Positions 1 to 6,896 of a DNA stretch of 29,669 nucleotides are shown one piece after another. Within the stretch, counting starts at the first letter, position 1. Each line of letters opens with the position of its first letter. The notes beneath the pieces were generated by a model. It did not search any database. It was not told the origin of the DNA and saw only the letters and a list, made by a program, of their open reading frames with translations. The DNA comes from Chitinophagia bacterium (lineage in GTDB: Bacteria > Bacteroidota > Bacteroidia > Chitinophagales > Chitinophagaceae). The stretch covers positions 1 through 29,669 of the forward strand of contig RGMU01000001.1 of the NCBI GenBank assembly GCA_010021705.1. The letters are read 5' to 3'. The position numbers and the translations under genes were made by a program.

Positions 1-1285
1 TTAGCGTATAGCTAAGCGATAGCCCCGCATCACGCGCTGTGGTAGCTAAAATATCTTTTAAAACCTTTTGCATATTTGAGCACATAGCAAATCTATGAGG
101 GTCGGCGCGGAGGAAGTAAGTACGGCGCGTGGTAGTGCTACCACCACCGGTAGAGCTAAAGGTTACTTTGCGGATGCAAACGTTAGTAATGTCTGCAATA
201 TACAAATTACCGGAGACATCTACGGCTACGCCAATGGGATCGGCAAGGCTTGCCGCAGTAGCGGCACCTCCATCACCACTATACCCATAACTACCATTAC
301 CCGCAATTGTGGTTATAACCCCGCTTGTATTCACTTTACGGATACGATGATTATGGGCATCTGCAATATAAACATTACCGGAGGCATCTACGGCTACGCC
401 TTGGGGATTATATAGGCTTGCAGCCGTAGCGGCACCTCCATCGCCACTATAACCATTACTACCATTACCCGCTATAGTGCTGATAACCCCGCTTGTGTTC
501 ACTTTGCGGATACGATAATTGTAATAGTCTGCAAAATATACATTACCGGAGGCATCTACGGCTACGCCGTTGGGGCTACGAAGGCTTGCAGCAGTAGCAG
601 CACCGCCATCGCCACTGTAACCATTACTACCATTACCGGCAATGGTGCTGATAATCCCGCTTGTGTTCACTTTGCGGATGCGATTGTCATTGTATGAAAT
701 ATACACATTGCCGGAGGCATCTACGGCTACGCCGTAGGGATAATATAGGCTTGCAGCCGTAGCGGCACCGCCATCGCCACTATACCCATAACTACTACCA
801 TTACCCGCTATAGTGCTGATAATCCCGCTTGTGTTCACTTTGCGGATGCGATTGTTATGAGTGTCGGCAATATAAACATTGCCGGAGGCATCTACGGCTA
901 CGCAGACAGGCTCATTAAGGCTTGCAGCCGTAGCGGCACCGCCGTCTCCGCTGTACCTACCGGATCCCCCACTGCCATAGCCATCACCGGCTATGGTGCT
1001 GATAATCCCACTGGTATTCACTTTGCGGATGCAATGGTCATCACGGTCTGCAATATACACATTACCGGAGGCATCTACGGCTACGCCGAAGGGATTGCTA
1101 AGACCAGCCGCCGTAGCCGCACCGCCATCGCCGCTAAAACCATGACTACCGTTACCGGCTATGGTGCTAATAACCTGCGCCTTAGCCCCCAGCGTACCGG
1201 CTAAGAAAAAGACGCTTAAAAGTAGTACTTTGCGAATTTCAGCCATCGCGGGGGAGGTATTCAGTTTAAATTTTCTGTGTAGCAT
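1..1285 (-). CDS. Secreted NHL-repeat beta-propeller protein (partial, C-terminus beyond left edge)
   Basis: The minus-strand frame is open from an ATG at 1285 to the window edge (428 codons, no stop), so the gene is cut at its 3' end. A second in-frame ATG at 1246 gives a better signal peptide (MAEIRKVLLLS..., ending near AKAQ) and may be the true start. After it come six tandem NHL units of about 56 residues, each with the pattern STIAGNG..YSGDGGAATAASL followed by GVAVDASGNVYIAD..N.RIRKVNTS. Six units are enough for one closed propeller. The last unit breaks the pattern (RKVTF) and leads into a Gly/Ser/Thr-rich stretch and unrecognised sequence. NHL propellers bind proteins, peptides or glycans; an extracellular role is inferred from the signal peptide. 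A T9SS sorting domain may lie beyond the edge but is not visible. The plus-strand open frames here are shadows of the repeats. Confidence 0.85.
   Translation of the reverse strand, partial: MLHRKFKLNTSPAMAEIRKVLLLSVFFLAGTLGAKAQVISTIAGNGSHGFSGDGGAATAAGLSNPFGVAVDASGNVYIADRDDHCIRKVNTSGIISTIAGDGYGSGGSGRYSGDGGAATAASLNEPVCVAVDASGNVYIADTHNNRIRKVNTSGIISTIAGNGSSYGYSGDGGAATAASLYYPYGVAVDASGNVYISYNDNRIRKVNTSGIISTIAGNGSNGYSGDGGAATAASLRSPNGVAVDASGNVYFADYYNYRIRKVNTSGVISTIAGNGSNGYSGDGGAATAASLYNPQGVAVDASGNVYIADAHNHRIRKVNTSGVITTIAGNGSYGYSGDGGAATAASLADPIGVAVDVSGNLYIADITNVCIRKVTFSSTGGGSTTTRRTYFLRADPHRFAMCSNMQKVLKDILATTARDAGLSLSYTL
170..1190 (-). repeat. Six-copy tandem DNA repeat of about 168 bp encoding the NHL units
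   Basis: Blocks such as ccggaggcatctacggctac and cgcttgtgttcactttgcgg recur about every 168-180 bases. Copies 3 to 5 (about 310-840) are nearly identical at DNA level, including third codon positions; the two outer copies are more diverged. Differences concentrate in the surface-loop codons after TAASL and after YIAD. This pattern fits recent duplication or gene conversion within the gene. Confidence 0.9.
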
Positions 1286-1303
1286 GATTGATTAAATTTG
1301 CGG

Positions 1304-1311
1304 TAAATTTA
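1304..1311 (-). promoter_or_regulatory. Possible -7 box for the NHL gene
   Basis: On the minus strand TAAATTTA lies 18 bases before the ATG at 1285, with a TTG about 20 bases further upstream. This resembles the Bacteroidota TTG / TAnnTTTG promoter, but the final base is A rather than G, so the call is weak. Confidence 0.3.
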
Positions 1312-1372
1312 GACGTAGAAATTATAACTTGCAAGTGGTTACAAAAAGATAATGTACTACAAATAATCCACG

Positions 1373-2080
1373 CTATTCTTTCAACAAATCTTCTATATCG
1401 TCATCACCGCTAAGGTTGTTGCTGTGGTTTAATATTTTAGGGTATTTATGGGCTACAAAGCGGCTCATGGGTTTTACGGTAAACCGCTTGGGGTTGGGTA
1501 GGCAGGCTATTATTTGGGCAGCTTCCGTGGCATTAAGTGCCTTGGCGGGCTTATGAAAATAGGCTTGTGATGCTGCCTCTATGCCGTAAATGCCGGGACC
1601 CATTTCTATCACATTAAGATACACTTCCAATATGCGCTGCTTGCCCCATATCCATTCAATAAGCTGTGTGTAAACAAATTCGGGTGCTTTTCTTACATAC
1701 CTAAACACACCCTTGCCCTGCCATAAAAACACATTTTTTGCCGTTTGCTGGCTTATCGTGCTGGCACCTGCCCCTTTGGGCACTTTTTGCTTGCGCCTGC
1801 CTCTTTGCTTGCCTTGCAGGCTTTTATCCATAGCCTCCCAATCAAAGCCCCCGTGTTCGGCAAATCGCTGGTCTTCGCTGGCAAGGGCTGCCAATTTTAC
1901 GCAGCGCGGTATTGCGCTCCACCCCACATAGCTACGCTTAATGCCTCCGTAGGCTATGGCATCGCCTATTTGGGTAATGGTGATAGGGGGCATCAGCCAC
2001 TTACACAGCACCAAATACACCACCGATGACAAAAAGAGCCACCCTATAATACGTAATATTCTTAATAGCAGTTTTTTCAT
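1373..2080 (-). CDS. mtgA: Monofunctional biosynthetic peptidoglycan transglycosylase
   Basis: A GT51 glycosyltransferase that polymerises lipid II into glycan strands at the outer face of the inner membrane, without a transpeptidase domain. From the ATG at 2080 it is 235 residues, close to the usual size of MtgA. One N-terminal membrane helix (about residues 5-28) is followed by the family motifs: SEDQRFAEHGGFDWEAM, with the catalytic Glu at about residue 69; GASTISQQTAKNVFLW; the RKxxE-like region before YTQLIEWIWGKQRILE; and EVYLNVIEMGPGIYGIEAAS. The frame is open to an ATG at 2116, but the Met at 2080 begins a typical MKKLLLRI anchor, so I prefer it. The gene stands alone; the NHL gene follows it on the same strand 87 bases later. 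Confidence 0.96.
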   Translation of the reverse strand: MKKLLLRILRIIGWLFLSSVVYLVLCKWLMPPITITQIGDAIAYGGIKRSYVGWSAIPRCVKLAALASEDQRFAEHGGFDWEAMDKSLQGKQRGRRKQKVPKGAGASTISQQTAKNVFLWQGKGVFRYVRKAPEFVYTQLIEWIWGKQRILEVYLNVIEMGPGIYGIEAASQAYFHKPAKALNATEAAQIIACLPNPKRFTVKPMSRFVAHKYPKILNHSNNLSGDDDIEDLLKE

Positions 2081-2170
2081 ATTAAAACTATTTCTATATT
2101 TGCATCCCAGTAGCAATTAACCGGCAAATATTAGCATTGCCTCCACTTATTATCTCTATTTCCTTGCGGG

Positions 2171-2178
2171 CAAAAATA
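2171..2178 (-). promoter_or_regulatory. Candidate -7 box for mtgA
   Basis: The minus strand reads TATTTTTG, an exact TAnnTTTG match, about 90 bases before the preferred mtgA start. A TTTG lies about 22 bases further upstream as a possible -33 element. The leader would be fairly long. Confidence 0.4.
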
Positions 2179-2329
2179 AGAGCTTAAAAAATTTCCGCCT
2201 CAAAAATATACTCTAATATACCCTTTATTGTTTATTATTTCTTATATATCCTTTTCTTAAAGGGAGGGGTAAATCGTAGAAATAACACAAATGTAAAAAA
2301 TACGTAATATGTAGTTGAACTGCATATAG

Positions 2330-2337
2330 TAGTTTTG
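2330..2337 (+). promoter_or_regulatory. Candidate -7 box for the 2375 gene
   Basis: TAGTTTTG matches the Bacteroidota -7 consensus TAnnTTTG and lies 37 bases upstream of the ATG. A TTG at 2315-2317 is closer than the usual -33 spacing. Confidence 0.5.
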
Positions 2338-2374
2338 CAGCGCAATTAACAAGTTAAGACAAGATAACAACAAC

Positions 2375-2827
2375 ATGACCCAGGAAACTATTCAAAATGC
2401 CATTAAAGCTATTATGGCTTCTATGATAGCAGCAGGCGAAGCTTTTTTGACAACAAGCGAAATGGAGCACATTATCCTTTTTAAGCAGGATATGAAAAGT
2501 ATTCGTTCCTTTGTTGACACCGTGAGGCTACACAGGGGCGAAAAAGGCTTACACTTAGGCGACCCTGCCAAAAAAATGTATAAAATAGCAGGAGGCATTA
2601 TAGAACATGAAGACGAGATAGCCGAAGAGAAAAAGAAAAGTGCCGGTAGTGTAAAAATTAGCAAATTAGAGGATAATAAAAAAATACTAATAGAGGAATG
2701 GAAAAACTGCTTTTCTGTATCGGCACTGCAAAAGTTAGAAAAGCAACTTTGCGACTATGATTATGGTAAAGTGCCGGAATTTGTGCTCCAAAATTTCTTA
2801 AAAAGAGCTTCCGTTGCCGATAAATAA
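2375..2827 (+). CDS. Hypothetical helical protein, 150 residues
   Basis: I do not recognise the family. The predicted protein starts MTQETIQNAIKAIMASM, has no signal peptide or convincing membrane segment, and is rich in Lys and Glu. The segment around residues 80-110 (GGIIEHEDEIAEEKKKSAG...) is highly charged and probably helical. The length, codon use like the neighbours and a TAnnTTTG box 37 bases upstream support it as a real gene. It is divergent from mtgA and followed by a 281-base gap. A cytosolic role is inferred only from the lack of export signals. Confidence 0.7.
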   Translation: MTQETIQNAIKAIMASMIAAGEAFLTTSEMEHIILFKQDMKSIRSFVDTVRLHRGEKGLHLGDPAKKMYKIAGGIIEHEDEIAEEKKKSAGSVKISKLEDNKKILIEEWKNCFSVSALQKLEKQLCDYDYGKVPEFVLQNFLKRASVADK

Positions 2828-2965
2828 CCGATAACCCGGAGTAAGATTAGTGCACCCATTAAGCGTTGGTAGGCAAGCCGGAATTGTCCAATTATTCCCC
2901 TATCTTTACGCAATAATCGCTCTGTTGCACTGCAACGCAACAATTCGTTTATCTACTTTGTATTT

Positions 2966-3025
2966 ATGAAGCAGTTAGATGAAGAAGCAGGAATATTTAT
3001 TGCTGTAGTAATAGCTATTCTATAA
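2966..3025 (+). CDS. Possible 19-residue hydrophobic leader or small ORF upstream of the phosphatase gene
   Basis: ATG at 2966 to TAA at 3025 encodes MKQLDEEAGIFIAVVIAIL, an acidic head followed by a fully hydrophobic tail. TACTTTG, a one-base-short variant of the -7 box, ends six bases before the ATG, so the message could be nearly leaderless. The phosphatase gene starts 83 bases downstream. It could be a leader peptide, a tiny membrane protein, a truncated remnant or chance. The remaining gap (2828-2965 and 3026-3108) holds only a short palindrome, GTTGCACTGCAAC, near 2923-2935. Confidence 0.25.
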   Translation: MKQLDEEAGIFIAVVIAIL

Positions 3026-3108
3026 ATAAGTTAAGAGGCGATTTACAGTAGGGGTTTATATATAAATGCTGCAACAAGAGTTAAAAATCACACAATATAA
3101 AATAAGTA

Positions 3109-3888
3109 ATGGAAATAGCCGATGTATTAAAAACTGCCACGCTTTATGCCGGCAACATTATTCAAAGCCACTTTAACGGTAGTTTTGACATTGCGCATAA
3201 AGAAGGTATCAACAACTTGGTAACGGAAATTGACCTGCTATGCGAGCAAAAAATAATAGCCACTATTAAGCAGTTTTTTCCGCAACATAGCATTATTAGC
3301 GAAGAGAGCGGAAAGCATATACAACACAGCGAATATCAATGGATTATAGACCCGATAGACGGCACGGTCAATTTTGCTCACGGTATTCCGCTATGCTGTG
3401 TAAGCATTGGTGTGTTGCATAACAATGAGTTGCTTTGCGGGGCTGTGTATAACCCCATGATGAACGAATTTTTTTATGCCCATAAGGGGCAAGGAGCTAC
3501 CCTTAACGGCAATAAAATAAGTGTATCTTCAAAAACCGACTTTGACAAAGCCTGCTTGGTAACGGGCTTCCCTTACAAGTGGCCTGATGATAGTAAAGAA
3601 CATCCAATAAAGGTATTTGAACGTTTTATACAGCAAGGGCTACCGGTTAGGCGTTTAGGGTCGGCGGCAATAGACCTTTGCTGGGTGGCTTGTGGCAGGT
3701 TTGACGGCTTTTGGGAATACAACCTTAGCCCGTGGGATGTGGCAGCCGGATACCTGATAGTAGAAGAAGCCGGAGGCAAAGTAAGTGCCTTTAATGGCTC
3801 TGCCTATAGCGTGTATGACAAAGAAACCCTTGCTACCAATGGGCACATTCACCAAGCCATGTTAGATAAGATAAATAATAGCAGATAA
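3109..3888 (+). CDS. Inositol monophosphatase family protein (SuhB-like)
   Basis: A 259-residue cytosolic Mg2+-dependent phosphatase of the IMPase/FIG superfamily. Metal-binding motifs are intact: EESG with Glu65/Glu66, WIIDPIDGTVNF with Asp81 and Asp84, and SPWDVAAGYLIVEEAGG with Asp210. The order and length match SuhB-type inositol-1-monophosphatases. The exact substrate (inositol phosphate, another sugar phosphate, or 3'-phosphoadenosine 5'-phosphate as in CysQ) cannot be fixed from sequence, although the length and the LVTEIDLLCEQKI segment favour inositol monophosphatase. It stands alone and converges on tRNA-His, with a hairpin between them. Confidence 0.93.
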   Translation: MEIADVLKTATLYAGNIIQSHFNGSFDIAHKEGINNLVTEIDLLCEQKIIATIKQFFPQHSIISEESGKHIQHSEYQWIIDPIDGTVNFAHGIPLCCVSIGVLHNNELLCGAVYNPMMNEFFYAHKGQGATLNGNKISVSSKTDFDKACLVTGFPYKWPDDSKEHPIKVFERFIQQGLPVRRLGSAAIDLCWVACGRFDGFWEYNLSPWDVAAGYLIVEEAGGKVSAFNGSAYSVYDKETLATNGHIHQAMLDKINNSR

Positions 3889-3906
3889 GTTGGTTAGCTC
3901 TAAAAA

Positions 3907-3932
3907 CAAAAAAGTACCTTAAAAGGTACTTT
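3907..3932 (-). terminator. Rho-independent terminator after tRNA-His
   Basis: On the minus strand AAAGTACC, loop TTTTAA and GGTACTTT form an 8-bp stem followed directly by a T-rich run. It starts about 9 bases beyond the tRNA 3' end. It may also stop the convergent phosphatase transcript, but the plus strand lacks a strong T run. Confidence 0.8.
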
Positions 3933-3940
3933 GATAAGCG

Positions 3941-4015
3941 GGAGGCTGAAGGGTCTCGAACCCTCGACCCTCAGAACCACAATCTGATGCTCTAACCAAC
4001 TGAGCTACAGCCTCC
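3941..4015 (-). tRNA. tRNA-His (anticodon GUG)
   Basis: A complete cloverleaf on the minus strand. The acceptor stem GAGGCTG/CAGCCTC carries an extra 5' G opposite the discriminator C, the identity mark of tRNA-His. The D-arm is GCTC/GAGC with TTGGTT in the loop. The anticodon stem TCAGA/TCTGA holds the loop TTGTGGT, giving anticodon GTG. The T-arm is GAGGG/CCCTT with loop TTCGAGA. The CCA end is not encoded. Confidence 0.97.
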
Positions 4016-4080
4016 ATGTTACTTTGGGAGCGCAAAGATACAATAATTTGATGTTTATACCAACATTCTGCCCTTAAATT

Positions 4081-4320
4081 TTATTTTTTTCCGCACCGTT
4101 GCTCTATAAAGTCGCTTGTGGTGAGCAGAAGGTCGTAAGGGAGTTTGCAATCGGGGTCTGTGGCATCATATCTGCCTATAGATGCCCACTTCATAAAGCA
4201 CCTTTCCTCCCCCGCAATATTTACCTCAAAATGCACGCCGTCTCGCTTGTGCACTTCTATTATGGCAATGGCTAAACGCTTGCCTGCGTGTACAATTTCT
4301 CCGGTATAGCTTCTGGGCAT
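4081..4320 (-). CDS. Hypothetical small protein, 79 residues
   Basis: I do not recognise it. It begins MPRSYTGEIVHAGKRLAI and ends with a Cys-Gly-Lys-Lys tail. The alternating hydrophobic pattern (GKRLAIAIIEV, GVHFEVNIAGEERCFMKW) suggests a small beta-rich, cytosolic fold. There is no signal peptide or membrane segment. It stands between tRNA-His and the terminator of hppA, on the same strand as both, with its own upstream gap. It has no obvious functional partner. Mixed codon use and the absence of a better frame support it as real, with moderate certainty. Confidence 0.6.
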   Translation of the reverse strand: MPRSYTGEIVHAGKRLAIAIIEVHKRDGVHFEVNIAGEERCFMKWASIGRYDATDPDCKLPYDLLLTTSDFIEQRCGKK

Positions 4321-4410
4321 AGCAAGATATGTTTAATGGTACTATATTTATGTAGGAAAACAACACCTAATGGGCGTAGTTTTCGGTACAAAGCTAAAAA
4401 GGATATTGTA

Positions 4411-4445
4411 AAAAAGCGGTCAGGATATTTCCATGACCGCTTTTT
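4411..4445 (-). terminator. Rho-independent terminator of hppA
   Basis: A perfect 12-bp inverted repeat, AAAAAGCGGTCA and TGACCGCTTTTT, surrounds an 11-base loop. On the minus strand it follows the hppA stop at 4470 by about 25 bases and ends in a T run. Confidence 0.9.
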
Positions 4446-4469
4446 AATATTTGCAATGTTAATTTTTGC

Positions 4470-6665
4470 TTATTTTTGTGTACCAATAGCTACTTGAGAG
4501 TGTTCTACTACCGGTTTTATGCTTGCCTTTTTGGCAGGGTTTACAGTGGCTATTGTAGGGGCTATTACAAGAGCTACAATAGACATCAACTTAATTAAAA
4601 TGTTCATAGACGGACCTGATGTATCCTTGAACGGGTCGCCTACTGTATCACCGGTTACAGATGCTTTGTGTGGTTCAGATTTTTTATAGTATATCTGTCC
4701 GTTAATTTCTACACCTTTTTCAAATGATTTTTTGGCATTATCCCATGCACCTCCTGCATTGTTTTGGAACATACCCATCAACACACCACAAACCGTGGCA
4801 CCGGCTAAAAAGCCACCTAACGACTCGGCACCTAAGCCGGGCATAAAGCCAATGATAATAGGAGATATAATAGCAATGGCACCCGGAGCTATCATTTTGC
4901 GAATGGAGGCTTGGGTTGATATGGCTACACACTTATCGTATTCAGGTTTGCCGGTACCCTCCATAATGCCGGGAATGGTTCTAAATTGACGGCGAACTTC
5001 TTCTACCATGCTCATCGCAGCTTCGCCTACGGCGCGTATCGCTAAAGAAGAGAAGATGAACGGTATCATACCGCCTACAAACAGGCATGCTAATACGTTG
5101 GCTTTGTAAATGTCAATACCCTGAATACCGGCAACGCCCACAAAAGCAGCAAATAGAGCCAAAGCAGTTAAGGCAGCAGAGGCTATGGCAAAGCCTTTAC
5201 CGGTGGCAGCTGTGGTGTTGCCTACTGCGTCTAATATATCGGTTTTTTCACGCACTTCTTTGGGTAATTCGCTCATTTCAGCTATACCGCCTGCGTTGTC
5301 GGCAATAGGACCAAAAGCGTCTATGGCAAGCTGCATGGCTGTTGTTGCCATCATACCTGCTGCGGCTATTGCAACGCCGTATAAGCCTGCACAAAGATAA
5401 GAACCCCATATACCGCCTGCCAATACTATAATGGGCAATAGGGTACTTTCCATACCCACAGCCAAGCCGCCTATTATATTAGTAGCGTGCCCCGTGCTGG
5501 ACTGTCTAATTATACTTAATACGGGGCGTTTACCCATAGCGGTATAATATTCGGTTATCATGCTCATTAGTGTACCCACCACTAAGCCCACCATTATAGC
5601 ACCAAATACGCCACCACGTGTAAACGAGATGCCTCTAAGCTCCATACTGCCATCGGGGAGTATATAGTTAACTAAAAAATAGCAGCCAACAGCCGTAAGC
5701 ACAATAGAACCCCAGTTGCCCATGTTCAACGCATTTTGAACGGCTTGTGCGCTTAGCTTGGCACTGTCTGATATGCGCACAAACAGCGTGCCTATCATAG
5801 AAAATAAAATGCCAAAGCCGGCTATCAACATCGGAAGCAAAATGGGGGAATAACCGCCAAAGTTGTCGCCGGAGGCGATTACTTCACGCCCCAACACCAT
5901 TGTGGCTAATACAGTTGCCACATAAGAGCCAAATAGGTCGGCACCCATACCTGCCACATCACCTACGTTATCGCCCACGTTGTCGGCAATGGTGGCGGGG
6001 TTGCGGGGGTCATCTTCCGGTATGCCGGCTTCTACTTTACCCACAAGGTCTGCCCCTACGTCTGCGGCTTTGGTGTATATACCGCCACCCACACGTGCAA
6101 AAAGCGCAATGCTTTCTGCACCTAAAGAGAAGCCGGTAAGCACCTCAATGGTACGTTCCATTTCTTCGCTGTTTACGCTTGCATCTTTGGCAAATATCAT
6201 TTTTAGAATGATAAATAAACTACCTAAGCCAAGCACGGCTAATCCTGCCACGCCCAAGCCCATTACCGAACCACCGCCAAACGAAATGTTTAACGCTTTG
6301 GAAAGGCTGGTTTTAGCAGCTTCTGCCGTTCTAACGTTTGCCTTTGTGGCTATGCGCATACCTATAAAGCCTGCCAATGCACTTAGCACTGCGCCTATCA
6401 CAAAAGCACCCGCTATCATGGGGCTAGATTTGGGGTTGCTGCTACCCATTATGCCTAATAAAATGGAGGCTATTAGCACAAAGCCTCCCAATATTTTGTA
6501 TTCTGCTTGCAAAAATGCCATAGCACCTTCGGCTATATAGGTAGAAATTTCTTTCATGCGTTCATTGCCGGCACTATGCTTTGTAACCCATGCACCCTTT
6601 ACCGCTGTGTAAAGCAATGCAACAGCACCAAATACGGGCACCAAATAGAACAAAGAATTCATCAT
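4470..6665 (-). CDS. hppA: Membrane-bound ion-translocating pyrophosphatase, K+-dependent type
   Basis: A 731-residue integral membrane pump with about 16 predicted helices that couples pyrophosphate hydrolysis to H+ and/or Na+ export. Hallmarks are present: the KAADVGADLVGKVEAGIPEDDPRNPATIADNVGDNVGDVAGM region that binds Mg-pyrophosphate, the DAFGPIADNAGGIAEM segment, and the C-terminal GDTVGDPFKDTSGPSMNILIKL. GNTTAATGKGFAIASA has Ala where K+-independent enzymes have Lys, so potassium dependence is expected from family knowledge. Whether it moves Na+, H+ or both cannot be told here. The start MMNSLFYLVP could be either Met. A TATCTTTG box lies 40 bases upstream and a strong terminator follows. 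Confidence 0.98.
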   Translation of the reverse strand: MMNSLFYLVPVFGAVALLYTAVKGAWVTKHSAGNERMKEISTYIAEGAMAFLQAEYKILGGFVLIASILLGIMGSSNPKSSPMIAGAFVIGAVLSALAGFIGMRIATKANVRTAEAAKTSLSKALNISFGGGSVMGLGVAGLAVLGLGSLFIILKMIFAKDASVNSEEMERTIEVLTGFSLGAESIALFARVGGGIYTKAADVGADLVGKVEAGIPEDDPRNPATIADNVGDNVGDVAGMGADLFGSYVATVLATMVLGREVIASGDNFGGYSPILLPMLIAGFGILFSMIGTLFVRISDSAKLSAQAVQNALNMGNWGSIVLTAVGCYFLVNYILPDGSMELRGISFTRGGVFGAIMVGLVVGTLMSMITEYYTAMGKRPVLSIIRQSSTGHATNIIGGLAVGMESTLLPIIVLAGGIWGSYLCAGLYGVAIAAAGMMATTAMQLAIDAFGPIADNAGGIAEMSELPKEVREKTDILDAVGNTTAATGKGFAIASAALTALALFAAFVGVAGIQGIDIYKANVLACLFVGGMIPFIFSSLAIRAVGEAAMSMVEEVRRQFRTIPGIMEGTGKPEYDKCVAISTQASIRKMIAPGAIAIISPIIIGFMPGLGAESLGGFLAGATVCGVLMGMFQNNAGGAWDNAKKSFEKGVEINGQIYYKKSEPHKASVTGDTVGDPFKDTSGPSMNILIKLMSIVALVIAPTIATVNPAKKASIKPVVEHSQVAIGTQK

Positions 6666-6704
6666 AAGTATGTAATGATTGTATAATTATCGGTTAATTG
6701 CGCG

Positions 6705-6712
6705 CAAAGATA
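6705..6712 (-). promoter_or_regulatory. -7 box of hppA
   Basis: The minus strand carries TATCTTTG, an exact TAnnTTTG match, 40 bases upstream of the ATG. The rest of the hppA/S46 gap (6713-6896) shows no gene or clear terminator. Confidence 0.6.
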
Positions 6713-6896
6713 GTAGTTTGAACCAATAATTTATAGATGTGGTAATGTAAACAGATAGAAACCTCAATACTATAATTAATAGGTGTAAAATAAACCTTAG
6801 TTAATGTGGCTTTATATTGCTGGGCGAAGCTCACAAGTTTTAGCCAAACGAAGGGTATGTTTATGGCTGTAACAACCCATAACCGTTTCCATTTCC

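Noticed and set aside
310..1020. Regular repeats suggesting a CRISPR array
   Set aside because: The period is about 168 bases, the whole unit is conserved and it translates as a protein repeat; there are no short repeats with unique spacers.
95..1204. Plus-strand open frames of 106 and 115 residues with repeated ITGGIYGYA motifs
   Set aside because: They are antisense readings of the NHL repeats; the minus strand carries one continuous frame with a signal peptide and a recognised fold.
2966..3025. Remnant of a small subunit of a sodium-pumping decarboxylase
   Set aside because: Only the acidic-then-hydrophobic pattern is shared; 19 residues are too few to support the identity.
5980..6540. 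A 186-residue plus-strand open frame inside hppA
   Set aside because: It lies fully opposite conserved pyrophosphatase motifs and has a composition expected of an antisense shadow.
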